DNA of 64,000 bases from assembly GCA_026075535.2 (NCBI GenBank), contig AP026541.1:1922001-1986000 (forward strand), in the 5' to 3' direction. A model generated the notes under the pieces. That model searched no databases, was not told where the DNA came from, and was given only the letters and a program-made list of their open reading frames with translations. The number at the start of each line of letters is the position of its first letter. Positions within the stretch are counted from its first letter, which is position 1. This DNA comes from Tricholoma matsutake (lineage: Eukaryota > Basidiomycota > Agaricomycetes > Agaricales > Tricholomataceae). The translations under genes were made by a program, and so were the position numbers. Positions 19,573 to 30,460 of the stretch are shown in pieces.

Positions 19573-22500
19573 ACAGTTATGACTCACAGAAGTGTTGTAT
19601 TCTCCTGAGGTGGGCTACACACTTGTCTCAGTCAGCCATTTAGATGAGAAGGGTTTTGCAGCAACCTTCTCTGGTGGGAAGTGTACCATCACTGGGCCAG
19701 ATGGAAATAGAGTCAGCAAGGTCCTGAAAAATCATTGTGGCCTCTATCATGTTGACCATGAGCCAGAATCTGCCAGCGCAGCAGAGGAAGTACTGACATT
19801 GGATCAGTTCCATCATTGTCTCAGTCATGTGTCAGTTGGTGCAGCTCAGAAGCTCACCAAGGATGGCTTCATCACAGGTCTCCAGCTAGAATCCACATCG
19901 TCAGGGGAAGACTTCTTCTGCGAGTCTTGTGTCTATGCAAAGGCTACTCAAAAGCCTGTCGCGAAGGCTCGAAAGGGTGAGCACACAACAGAATTCGGAG
20001 GCAAGATCCACTCTGATTTGTGGGGACCAGCGCCAGTGGCTACAAAAGGTGGAAAGTGTTATTATGTCACATTTGTCAATGACTCAACATGACTCACAAA
20101 CCTCCACCTTCTTGCCAAAAAATCTGATGCTTCCAATGCATACAAAGACTTTGAAGCCTGGGGTGAGATGCAGATGGAGAAGCCTATCAAAATCATTCAC
20201 TCAGATCGTGGCAGCAAATATATGGGGAAGGAATTTGTTCTGTACCTGAAGACAAAAGGGACTCAACAGAAACTGACCATCCATCACATGCCACAGGAGA
20301 ATGGAGTTGTGGAACATCAGAATCACACCATTGTCGAGTGGATACATGCATTGTTACATGCAAGTGGTCTTCCAAAGACTTTGTGGGGCAAGGCGGCACT
20401 ACATGTTGTTTGGTTGATGAACTGCACATCAACAAAGGCTGTTGCTGGCATGACACCTTTTGAAGCCGCTTTCGGGAAGAAGCCTGACCTTAGCAATGTG
20501 CATGAATGGGGCAAGAAAGTTTGGGTGCAGATTGAGGGTGGAAGTAAACTTGGTGGGCATGTAAGAGAGGGTTGTTGGATTGGCATCAATAAGAGAAGCA
20601 ATGGGTGTAAGGTCTACTGGCTGGACAAGCAAACTGTGACAACAGAACACAATGTACACTTTGACAAAATTTGTGCATCAGCAGAACATCTCGAGGGGGA
20701 GGATTGGGAATTTGTCAAAACATTCCCTGACAAACCTACCTCAAAATCACCAGTCCCAAACATCTCCCAGCCCTCACCTCTCTCTTCTGAAACTCCCACT
20801 CCATCATCTACAGCACTTCCCCCTGCACCACCTCAGCCCGAGACACCAGCCGATGATGAACCACCTTCCAGGCATGTTCAAAAACCCAGCCAACGCATCC
20901 AAGATATCCTTGCTGGCCATGGAGTAACCTCCACATGTCCTTCTGATCCTCAGCTTGCCTCAGGAGTACAGTTGCCAACTGTCAATGAGAATGTTGAGCT
21001 TGAGGGGGAGGGAACAGTGGATTGGATGATGGCAGCCAACTTCACAGAAGAGTACGCAATGGCAGCAGAAATTAGTGAAGCAGAGGCACTTGAGCCTTGG
21101 ACTTTGGCTGAAGCAAAGCGCCGTCCTGACTGGCTGCTGTGGGAGAAGGCAATTCACGAGGAGTTGGCAACCTTAAAGGAGATGGGAACTTACAAGCTTG
21201 TTGAACCCCCCACTGATGTGAACATTGTTGGTACAAAGTGGGTTTTTTGGGCAAAGAAGGACACAGGTGGAACCATCATCTGTTACAAGGGCCACCTTGT
21301 CGCACAAGATTTCTCACAGGTTCCTGGTGCTGACTATTTCAACACTTTTGCTCCTGTTGCCAAGCTTGCGTCGATCCGTACAGTCCTCGCAATGGCTGCC
21401 CATCTAGATCTTGAGCTCCATCAGATTGATATCAAGGGTGCCTACCTCAATGGTGAACTCACCTCCCGAGAACAGATCTACATGAAACAACCCCCAGGCT
21501 ATCCAGCTCCTAACTCCACTGGCCAAGTTTGGCACCTTCAAAAAACTCTCTATGGTCTCAAACAGTCTGGGCATCAATGGTACCACAAGCTTGTTGAAAT
21601 CCTTGTCGAGCACTTGGGATTTATGCATTGCAATGTCGACCAAGCAGTCTTCTTTCAACATGAGGGGCGTAACCTTATCAACATCCTTGTTCACCTTGAC
21701 AACTGCACCATAGTGGCTACCACTATCTCACTAATTTTAAACTTCAAAAAGAAAATTTCTGACCATGTTGAAATCACTGACCTTGGTGAGCTCCATTGGC
21801 TTCTCAGCATCAAAATTCGTCATGACCATGAACGCCACTCCATCCACCTCGCCCAATGCTCCTATATTGACTCTATCATCCATCATTACAACCTCCAAGA
21901 CCTCAAGCCCATTTCTACCCCCATGGAAACCAACCTTCATCTTTCCTCATCCCAATCTCCCTCAACCACTGCCAAATTTGCTCAGATGTGTGATGTCCCA
22001 TACCACGAGGCTGTAGGTTCACTTATGTATGCCTCACTCGGCACCTGCCTGGACATTTCCTTTGCAGTCCAAACTGTCTCATGCTTTTCAATGAAGCCCA
22101 GCATGGCACATTGGGATGCCGTCAAGTGTATCTTTCGGTACTTAAAGGGTACAAATGAGCTGTGGTTGTCTTTTGGAGGAACTTGTGGCGAGTTAACAGG
22201 GTTTGCTGATGCTGATGGGAACATGGCTGAAGATCGTCACGCCATCTCCAGGTACACTTTTCTGCTTCACGGCAGTGCTGTTTTGTGGAGTGCTAAATGT
22301 CAGGAGATCATCTCACTCTCCACAACTGAGAGTGAATATGTGGCTGCAACGCATGCTGCTAAAGAAACATTGTGGCTGCACTCACTCATCACTCAACTTT
22401 TCTCACTCAACCTCAATCCTGCCACTCTCTTTTCGGACAATCAGTCAGCCATCGCGCTCAGTCAGGACCATCAATACCATGCTCATACCAAGCACATCAA

Positions 22501-22657
22501 CATTCATTTCCACTTCATTTGCTGGATCATTGAACAGGGTTCCCTTTGTCTCATCTACTGTCCCACGGATGACATGATTGCAGATACCCTCACTAAGGCC
22601 GTCCCTTCTGCAAAAGTCAAGCACTTTGCATCTGAGCTTGGACTTTTGCCAGCTTGA
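19573..22657 (+). pseudogene. Copia pol: integrase, reverse transcriptase, RNase H
   Basis: One frame from 19592 to the stop at 22657, broken by a single TGA at 20090-20092 (DST*LTNL). Domains: GAG-pre-integrase (HHCLSHVSVGAAQKL ... CESCVYAKA), integrase core (IHSDLWGPA, then IIHSDRGSKYMGKEF, then MPQENGVVEHQN with the catalytic Glu), a Pro/Ser linker, RT from about 21120, and RNase H (SLSTTESEYVAA, then LFSDNQSAIALS). The RT catalytic box reads HLDNC where active Copia has Tyr-Val-Asp-Asp, so the second Asp is Asn (21701-21703). Many Arg positions are His, Trp or Cys. It is inactive. Confidence 0.9.
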
Positions 22658-23090
22658 GGGGGAGTGTTGGAATACCAAGCTGACTATGCCTGAGCTTCAG
22701 GCCAAAGATCCTTGTGGCATCAGTATCACATTCATTCTCTATTTCCAATTCTCCTTGGTTACAAACTTTTAACTGTTTAGTCTATTTACCTTTACTGTAC
22801 CTTTACACATGGTCACTCATAGGATAAAACATATGTAGTTATCATACTTGCACCTCAGTCATTTGGCTCCCTCTCTTGCATACAAACACTGAGTAAACTC
22901 ACATTTTGTATACCTATTCTTACACCCACAAGGGGACAGATACAGGCCAAGGCTGATGCAAGTACATGACAGGGAAAGGAATGGCTGACCCAGTGAGGAG
23001 CCAACAGACAACATGAGGGACAAAATGATGTGACAAGGAGGGGTGTCCTCAGTGGAAGCTAACTTTATTTTATTTTGTATTTTATATATC
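22656..23090 (+). repeat. Copia polypurine tract and 3' LTR (right end uncertain)
   Basis: After the pol stop comes GAGGGGGAG, a typical Copia polypurine tract, immediately followed by TGTTGGAATACC, the expected LTR start with TG. No second copy exists in the window, so the right end cannot be placed; AT-rich, LTR-like sequence continues to about 23090. Confidence 0.55.
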
Positions 23091-23470
23091 AAATAATGAA
23101 TAACTTTTGGTCCTCTGTTAATGGAAATTCAACTGTTTAAAGTATTTACTGGATATTGAAAATCCACCTGTAGTGGATGAATTGCCTACAACATGGTAAA
23201 AATGACATGGTATGAAAACATGCCATTTTCAACATGAATTTCACCACTTCAGTTTGTACCTTTAAAAAAATGAAAATGATATGATGGCATCATACAATTA
23301 CCAACTGATAGATATACCACTCTGAGATGAAATTTATTCCCTCTGTGGATTGTATTCATTCCCTCCAGGTATTATATTCAGTACTTGTAGACACTAATAA
23401 TGGCATGAATTTACATATATAAGAGGGGGGAATTGGGGTATGAATTTCTGGCATGGGGGGGTCCACAGTG
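23091..23470. other. AT-rich stretch, no gene seen
   Basis: Low-GC DNA between the Copia 3' LTR and a tandem repeat. No open frame with coding character and no clear repeat ends. Confidence 0.5.
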
Positions 23471-23830
23471 TCAAGCCCATGATCATGGCAAACAACAGAG
23501 AACTCACATAGATATAAGACTCTCTCCTGCTGCCCCCCTCCAACAAAGATGTTGACATTGAGCAAGAATGAGCAAATGTGACCCTCTCATCTTGTTGGAG
23601 TGACTGCAAATTAGATATGAATCAAGCCCATGATCATGGCAAATAACAGAGAACTCACCTGGATACAAGAGACTCTCCTGCTACCCCCCTTCCAACACAG
23701 ATGTTGACATTGAGCAAGAACAAGCTAACATGACCCTCTTGTCTCTTCAGACCATTGAGGTGACTGTAAACCAGATGAGGATTAAGCCTAAGATTGCAAC
23801 AAATAATGGAGAACTCACCCAGATATGACA
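23471..23830. repeat. Tandem repeat, about 151 bp unit, 2.4 copies
   Basis: Copies begin at 23471, 23622 and about 23782 with TCAAGCCCATGATCATGGCA, an exact second copy and a diverged third (TTAAGCCTAAGATTGCAAC). Each contains AACAGAGAACTCAC and GATGTTGACATTGAGCAAGA. A diverged single unit is at about 26830-26935. Confidence 0.75.
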
Positions 23831-23831
23831 C

Positions 23832-23994
23832 TATTGAAATAACTTGTGGTGACCATGCAGAGCTCAGTCAATAGATTTCCATGCTTGTATTGGACTTGAA
23901 GAAGCACATAAAGAACTACAAACAGGTAAACAAACATTGTAACTAGTTGGCAATACCCGATGTCATACTGTGTAGTCCAAAAATAGTCCAACAC
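23832..23994 (-). repeat. Copia-type LTR fragment with polypurine tract (minus)
   Basis: The minus strand reads GAGGGGGAG (23995-24003) and then TGTTGGACTATTTTTGGAC, the same layout as the Copia tract and LTR at 22656. The 163 bp fragment recurs nearly identically at 26662-26822. It is the start of a 3' LTR of another Copia family; the element body is gone or unrecognisable. Confidence 0.7.
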
Positions 23995-24003
23995 TCCCCC
24001 TCA

Positions 24004-26661
24004 GACAAAGAAGTATGAGGACAAAAGGAATGTAATAAATGGAGTATACTTACTCCCCCTCAATGAATGACTTGGCTCCCCCTTGATTGGAGCAATGTAA
24101 GGAGTGTCAAATGAGGAATGAATGATGATGCGCTTGATACACTGTGAACATCAGAATATTTCCCGAAAAAAGATTTGTTGGTTTGCTGTACCACTGATTC
24201 TCATACGATAGGTTCTGTGCATGCATTCCAGTGTTTTGATGTCAAGTTGCAGTTTATGTAGTCATGCTGGACTTCCTCAATTGTTTGCACTTGGCACTTT
24301 GGTCCCCAGGCTCAGTTTATGGTCATGATGGACATCCCAAGTTTGTGCCTTCCTCCCAATGTTTTGGTGGTGCAGTCAGTCGTTCCAACGGATGCATGTC
24401 AGCATAGTCGGTGGTTGTCTCATGTCTCATCCACCTGGCCTTCACCTGTTTCTTGTGTTGGTGGTCAGCAGTTGTGTTGTGTCTTGTCTGCCTATCCTCA
24501 CCTACTCTTTGCCCTTCCTTCCTTCTCCTTCCTAGCCTTCACTTCTTTTCCTTCTTCCCTTCTACTTCTTTCCCTTCACCTCCTCTCTCAACAATAGCCA
24601 GGGTTACTACCCCTTACTCTCCCCCTCGAGCTGGATGTCACACACTTAAGTATCTCCCAATTACCCCTTTCCCCCCCTTTGTTCCTAGTGTTGACATGTG
24701 GATCAAACCCATTATAAAATATATTTTCATTTAGCATGTCGTGATTCATCATGTTAGGAATTGGGTGGGTGGGCTCAAAAATTTGTTGTTGTGTTCACTA
24801 GATTCGTTCTGTCTCTCCCTCGTGTCACTGCTTTATGTACCTTCTATGTCCCTATTCTACCCTAGCTGGCCCCATTGGGCTCATTCAGTCAGGAGTTCCA
24901 GTGGACGTTGGTGACGTGGCAGTTTTCATGGCTTTACAGGTGGGTTTGTTGGTCCTTTCATTGACTTCCTACCTCCCTCTTTAGGCTCTTATCCCTCAGG
25001 CTAGCATTCGATGTGCTGCTCTGGGGCTTTTCATCCATTTTGGGGTTTTGTGGGTTTGGTAAGTTTTGTCGATGGCGTCGAGTTCCTAGCAGATTCGGGA
25101 GATGCAGCCGTGCATTCTTGACCAATTTGTTTGCTTTGTCAGGGGCTCAGGCCATGTGCATAATGCTTGTGTTGGGCGCTGATAGGTTGTCTCCTCGGCT
25201 CAAAGGCCGATACACCATTCTAACCACATTCTAATCACATTGGCTAACTCCTATGAGGTCCCAGATGCAGCACGACCCAGTCTATTGATCATGATATCAT
25301 ATTGACCACGTCGAAACATCACCAGCGACATCGATCATACTGAGAAACCACATCACACAACCTTAGGACTACCTCGAAAGCCCCTAAGATCCCTCTAAAT
25401 GACCATCAAACATCCCCAATCAATGTCAAACAAACCATGACTGCGATCAAACATCGTCAACCATCATCGAGCATTATCGATCAATATTGAGAAACTATGA
25501 GCGACATCGGGCACCACATTTGTTATCTAAATGGTGGAAGACCATGCACCAGGAAGTATTCCAACTCATGCTCAAACCTGCTGATAGTAGGTCAGCCTCG
25601 TTCCAACTCCCTATTGCATACAGAACCTGCTAGACGGATTATTGCGAGACTTAGTGCAGTTTATACACAAAGGACAGTCTCTTTTTAGTTCTTTCCCTTT
25701 ATTACTCCTTCATCATATGATATATCTCTTTCTTGTTCAGATTCCAGTCTCCTTTTTGGCCTTGTGCCTTAACTCATATCTTTTGCCTCATGTTCTACAC
25801 ATTTTTCTTATACCATTTTAGGAAGTTTCTTTTAAAACATATAAAACTCTGTAGTATCTACTGGGAAAATAACAAGAAATCATCTTCACCTATTGTCTCA
25901 TATACAGTTCTAAGCATCCAATCAACCTTCTAAAACAATCTAAGTCTCTATGGGTTTTCTCGATTGATGAGAAACCTCTGCGATCATCACGTCCTCGATC
26001 CTCCTTTGATCCTCTTATCGCTTGCACTAGTAACCAGTTCAACACTTTATAGCCATTGGCTATACCCTTCGTATACTATCGACCCATCAAAAGGTCCTCA
26101 GAATTCACACATCGACCATCAACCATAAACATTGTTCACTGTCGATCTCATCAATCGTCCTCGATATCGATCAATACTCAATTGGACCACGCCAAACACC
26201 TTCATCTCCTATAGCACTACCTTCACGACTAGTGCCAACTAGTTATCTTCCCATAGGTTGGACCACGAACATTCAGAACATCTCACAGTGCACACCCTTC
26301 CTCTGACTCGTCACAAATATCATCGGTTGCCTCATTGGCTGTTTTGGTGGTTTTCTCGGGTTGAGTATCATCAGCGCATTTTTTGTCTGGTAGGGTTTTG
26401 GTGTGGTGTGAGGAGGTAGTTGTGATGCAGCTTGTTGTAGGTTGCCTAGAGTGAGACTTTATATAGTGAATAGAACAGAGGATGGTTAATAATAAAGCTA
26501 GATTTGTTGCCAGAGATTTTTGGGCCTTAGAGAACTGCCTGCAAGTGCCAGCAGGGCTTTTGGGTTGCCTTAGTGACCAAGTCTCCAGTCTAGAAGTGCA
26601 GTCCCAGCACTGGAATAGATCCTCAGTGCAGCTGTGGTGAACAGGAGCCACCCATGATGTG
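24004..26661. other. Transposon-derived intergenic DNA, no gene seen
   Basis: About 2.7 kb without a convincing gene. 24400-24600 is pyrimidine-rich low complexity. 25260-26280 is rich in TCGA and CATCGATCA words and, with the AT-rich segment 25690-25930, resembles P1 in composition, so it may be a decayed P1-type LTR. The longest open frame (minus, 26283-26738) includes part of the LTR repeat and looks incidental. Confidence 0.4.
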
Positions 26662-26822
26662 CTTGTATTGAAATAACTTGACCATGCAGAGCTCAGTTGA
26701 TAGATTTCCATGCTTGTATTGGACTTGAAGAAGCACATAAAGAACTACAAACAGGTAAACAAACATTGTAACTAGTTGGCAATACCCAATGTCATACTGT
26801 GTAGTCCAAAAATAGTCCAACA
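26662..26822 (-). repeat. Second copy of the minus Copia-type LTR fragment
   Basis: Nearly identical to 23832-23994 apart from a short indel at the left (CTTGTGGTGACC versus CTTGACC) and a few substitutions, ending TAGTCCAACA. Both copies lie on the same strand 2.8 kb apart. They could be the two LTRs of a deleted element or two solo fragments. Confidence 0.65.
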
Positions 26823-26935
26823 GACACTTCCCCTCTACCAGCTCTACCCCCCTTCCAACAAAGATGCTGATGAGAAGTAAGAACAAGTACACACAACCCT
26901 CTGATCTCTTTAGAATGTTAGTACAACTGAAATTG

Positions 26936-27389
26936 GTACTTGTTCAAACCCATAAACCCACAGGTAAGAGTATGGTGTTGCATGGTACTATGTTGAATGT
27001 GATTGGTTTACAGTAGTAGTGTTCAGGGAATTTCACACAAGACCCTAATTGATCTGGTAAATTAGCATATTGACCAGGCAGTGTCTAATTCACCCTTGTA
27101 TATTATTTCTAATTTGCCTAAATTTTGTTTCAGCTAATTAGTGTATTGAAAGCAAATTAACCACAATATATTATGGCAGGACCCCCAAAAGCCCCCACAA
27201 ATGTATGCTCCACAAAAAAATCCTTATCCGGGTAATTTTTTTTGACCTAGGCCTCGATTTTATCCAGATGATGGCACATACTAGTCTGGATAAATTGGCA
27301 CACATCCAAAGGGTGCTTTTTCAGATCACATGTTAGCATGTGTTGAATTCCCTTTTCTGGTTGTTTGTTTGTTCAGCGCGACAGTTGTG
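26936..27389. other. AT-rich stretch with a TTATCCGG-type motif, no gene seen
   Basis: No gene. Around 27227-27310 there are TTATCCGGGTAA, TTTTATCCAGAT and the inverted CTGGATAA, related to the tandem motif at 39187-39317. Confidence 0.4.
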
Positions 27390-27439
27390 TCCCCTCATGC
27401 ATCATGTCCTGCGAGTCTTTCAAATGGGGCTCTCCTGCT
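27390..27439 (+). pseudogene. 5' remnant of the RecQ-like helicase, before G4
   Basis: In the frame ending at the target duplication this segment reads MSCESFKWGSPA and continues, after removal of G4, as GHILCQEILKGTAIEYEPHDWQ at 34122 onward. This is the upstream end of the helicase remnant below. Confidence 0.6.
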
Positions 27440-27840
27440 TGTTAGGAAACCACCCCATTACCTAATAAAATTTCATTTTATTTTATTATGTCGAATTATG
27501 CTACATGATGCCAAATGACGCTACACTTTGATAGCGTGAGAATTTTATTTTGCACGCATCAAAATGTATGCGCATGTATGAGTGCATCGGTAACAACAAT
27601 GTACAATATGTGTAACATAGTATATAAACCCTAAATATATGCCTAGGGGACCCCAGTTGTGTTCTCTTAGGTATTCCACCTACGTTTTTGGTGTGAAAGG
27701 CCTATCTCAACAAACTCACCTATTAATAACCCCTTGCATCAAAACCATCAATTCCCCCATCACGAGCGCGGATCCCACCCCCTTCTTGTAGAGAGAACCC
27801 ACACAGTCTTAGCTAGCAGATAATGGGTGTCGCCCTAACA
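27440..27840 (+). repeat. 5' LTR of G4 (401 bp)
   Basis: Runs from TGTTAGGAAACC to GCCCTAACA. It contains TATATAAACC (about 27620), a likely TATA box. Compared by eye with the 3' LTR it has no indels and 16 differences, all transitions, 15 of them CpG against TpG or CpA. Confidence 0.95.
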
Positions 27841-28327
27841 GAAGAACACAACTACCCATATCAGTGCGCCTTCTCTTACTTGCGCATACATCATTGTTTC
27901 ACTGTGCCACATCCGATTACTCACCCTTTTGGCACGAGCCAGAAGTACTTGTATATATGTAATCTACCTTTTCTTTCGTAAGCCAATGCCAGGCCTCGCC
28001 TTACATTGCGACCACCAGTGATCAAGAGGCAGCGCTCATCATTAGGACAGCTGCAACCAGACAACTGATTGGATCTGGTTTAGTTACAATTTACATTACT
28101 CTATTTGGATGACTATTTTAGTTACAAGCCAAATTCAGTGATATCTCCGAGATCAGGCACTGTTGGAAGGGTTTTTGATCCGAAGTGTCAAAATAGGCGC
28201 CCGACGAATGACGAACAATTGACAAACCTCGACGAACCTTATCACGTGACCCATAAACGTTTGGAGGGGTCTCGAAGAAAAAATTTTGAATTTGTCGAAG
28301 AAGTGATTCATCACAGATTCTACAATT
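27841..28327 (+). other. G4 leader between LTR and gag
   Basis: Untranslated leader of the retrotransposon. I could not match the bases after 27840 to a tRNA 3' end, so the priming mode is not visible. Confidence 0.5.
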
Positions 28328-29421
28328 ATGTCTGAACCTTCAACTTCTAATCCTGGTCCTAATCCTGTTCCCATACCAGCACTAGAGGTGAAAATTGATG
28401 CACTCACAGCACAAATGTCGCAATTAGTGTCAGTATTGGCAGCATCACAGCCCAGACAAGCGGAAGTACAGCCAGAGACGATAGGAGAAAGAGATGATGA
28501 GATGGAGGAGATGGTGAAGTGGATATTGCAGGAGGATGAGACAGCAGAGAAATCCAGAAATGGAAAAGTGCGCTTACCTAAGTATGCACCCCCGCAAATC
28601 TTTGACAGTACCATGGGGAATACAAAATCCTTCATCAGCTCTATAGTATTGTACATCCATGGGAGGAAGCCAGAGTTTCATATAGCCGAGTCTAGGATTA
28701 TGTTTGCTCTCTCATACATTCAGGGGGGGAAAGCACAGTTCTGGAGAAACGAGGCTATTAATCAAATTGCCGTGGGAAATAAACCATTTGCAACCTTCAA
28801 GGAATTTCTGGAGAGATTGGAGGCACAGTTTGGAGACCCTAATCCAAAGGCGACAATGCTAAATTAAAGACCATGCACCCAGGTTCCCTAACAGCGGATG
28901 AATTTATTTTGCAGTTCAAAGCAGAAGCTTCGCAAATGGACATGGGAGAAGCTGCATTGGTAGAGTTTTTGAAAGCAGGATTAAATCCCTCCTTATTCAA
29001 GTCTATCTACTGACTACCTTCTATGCCAGAGAAGTTGGACGAGTGGTATAATTGGGCAATGCGGCTTGACCAGCAATATCGGCAGGAACAGGCGGAGTCA
29101 AAGTTGATGTACGGAAGTAGTAAATTTGGAAAGTCATCTGGAGGAAAGTCCGAGAAAGGAAAGGCACCTCAGGTGCAAGCTCCAAGCGCACAGCCACCGG
29201 CCATGGCAGTGACACCTATAGTTATGGAGTCAGCAGCACCAGCAGAGGCAATGGAGGTTGATCAAGCAGGAAGACGAGCCCCACTTAAATGTTTTAACTG
29301 TGGGCAGTTAGGACACATTTCTAGGAATTGTAGGCAGAAAAGAAAGATTAGGGAAGCTACAATCAAGGAAGTGAAGCCAGAGGAAGGCAAGCAGAAGAAT
29401 TTTGTGGAAGAGTCCCAGTGA
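28328..29421 (+). pseudogene. G4 gag
   Basis: The frame opens at 28328 (MSEPSTSNPGPNPVP) and includes a predicted coiled coil near residues 20-40 and the capsid (KSFISSIVLYIHGRKPEF, FKEFLERLEAQFGDPNP). A 1-bp-type shift near 28865 moves the frame. The remainder continues (LTADEFILQFKAEASQMD, then a stop near 29011, then LDEWYNWAMRLDQQYR) to a canonical zinc knuckle CFNCGQLGHISRNC (29291-29332) and ends at 29421. It would form the particle and bind RNA. Confidence 0.88.
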
Positions 29422-30460
29422 AGGTTTCCCCATTGGTGACCCAGAATCGTTACAATGTATTAGTATCCAAGGAAACCCAGAGCAAATCAGAAAAGGAAAT
29501 CAAGGAGGAGTATAACCATTTTGAATCACGTGACGAAAAGGAGTACAACTGTTGTCAATCATGTGACAAAGAAAATTGCCGAGCACTATTTCCGAAAACC
29601 CCTAAATTCTTTATTCGCTCTGCGCGAATAGAACCCGAAATCACCTTGACTGTGGGATTGAAGACAGTGGACACACATGCAGCTATTGATGTGGAAGCAT
29701 TGCTTGATAGTGTGCTACAGGATTATTTATTAATCGATCCTTAATTACCGGAAACAGTATTAACACACGCAAGCTGGCACAACCCATAATGGTGTACAAT
29801 ATTGATGGAACAGTCAATCGTGGAGGAACTATCAAGGAGGAGGTGACTATGATCCTCAAGTATCAGGAGCATCAGGAGCAAGCTGTAAGGGGACTAAGGG
29901 GGTGCCCTGTGTGTTTTTCCTATTTTTTATGTTTGTCCCATATTTTTCCCCACCTCATTTCCTTCTATTCTTCATTTTCTATGATTTTTCCGGATTTTAT
30001 TACTAATTTTCCCTTGCTATCATGTTTGTATATGTTGACACTTTTATATTTAGAGGCGGAGTACCCCTTCCGACACATACCCCTTGGTATGATGTCATTC
30101 GGCGGCCTTGATCCGCCTATCTCCGCCTTTTTCTATTTTTAGGTTATATTTGATTTTTGTCATCTTCACATATACTGGGCATCAGCAAGGGGATCCTTAG
30201 AGTTTTCTCTTCGGATTTCCCTTTGCTAGGTGCGCCCCCAATGCCTGTATTATGTAGTATAATTTTAACTTCGGATTTCCCTTTGCTAGAGGCTTAGGTT
30301 GCCCTTATACAAGCCGTATTCGAAGTGTGCGATCTTGGGAAAACCAATCTAATAATAGGATGTCCATGGTTACGGAAGCATAATCCTGAAATTGATTGGA
30401 AAACTGGGAAAGTACAAATGACTCATTGTCCTAAGGAATGTAATGTGTATGGGAGGAAGA
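29418..30460 (+). pseudogene. G4 protease, interrupted by a MITE
   Basis: The region reads NRYNVLVSKETQ, then VEALLDSVLQDYLL, where the Asp-Ser-Gly-Ala active site is altered (DSV), then a stop. The frame ...QEHQEQAV (to 29887) continues as FEVCDLGKTNLIIGCPWL from 30319, after a 422 bp insertion flanked by a 9 bp duplication. The GCPWLRKHNPEIDW block closes the domain. Both the active-site change and the insertion disable it. Confidence 0.8.
29888..30309. mobile_element. Mutator-like MITE (422 bp) in G4
   Basis: Flanked by CAAGCTGTA (29879-29887) and CAAGCCGTA (30310-30318), a 9 bp duplication with one C/T difference at a CpG. Removing the insert plus one duplication copy restores the Gypsy frame. 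Short inverted ends are visible (AAGGGGACTAAGG on the left, TATAAGGGCAACCTAAG as the complement of the right). It has no coding capacity and contains CTTCGGATTTCCCTTTGCTA twice. A 9 bp duplication is typical of Mutator-like elements. Confidence 0.75.

Larger units (their letters stand above)
17082..23090 (+). mobile_element. 5'-truncated Ty1/Copia retrotransposon
   Basis: The domain order gag, protease, integrase, reverse transcriptase, RNase H identifies Copia. It lacks its 5' LTR and gag start, is split by a 1.6 kb DNA-transposon-like insertion at 17984-19568, and ends in a purine tract GAGGGGGAG followed by TGTTGGAATACC (22667), the start of its 3' LTR. The right LTR end is uncertain (about 23090). 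Confidence 0.85.

Noticed and set aside
17976..19576. 8 bp target duplication of the hAT-like insertion
   Set aside because: GTTGACGT and GCTCACAG agree at only four positions, so I do not claim a duplication.
26283..26738. 151-codon minus-strand open frame
   Set aside because: Overlaps the Copia LTR repeat, has no motif and is broken in the other repeat copy.
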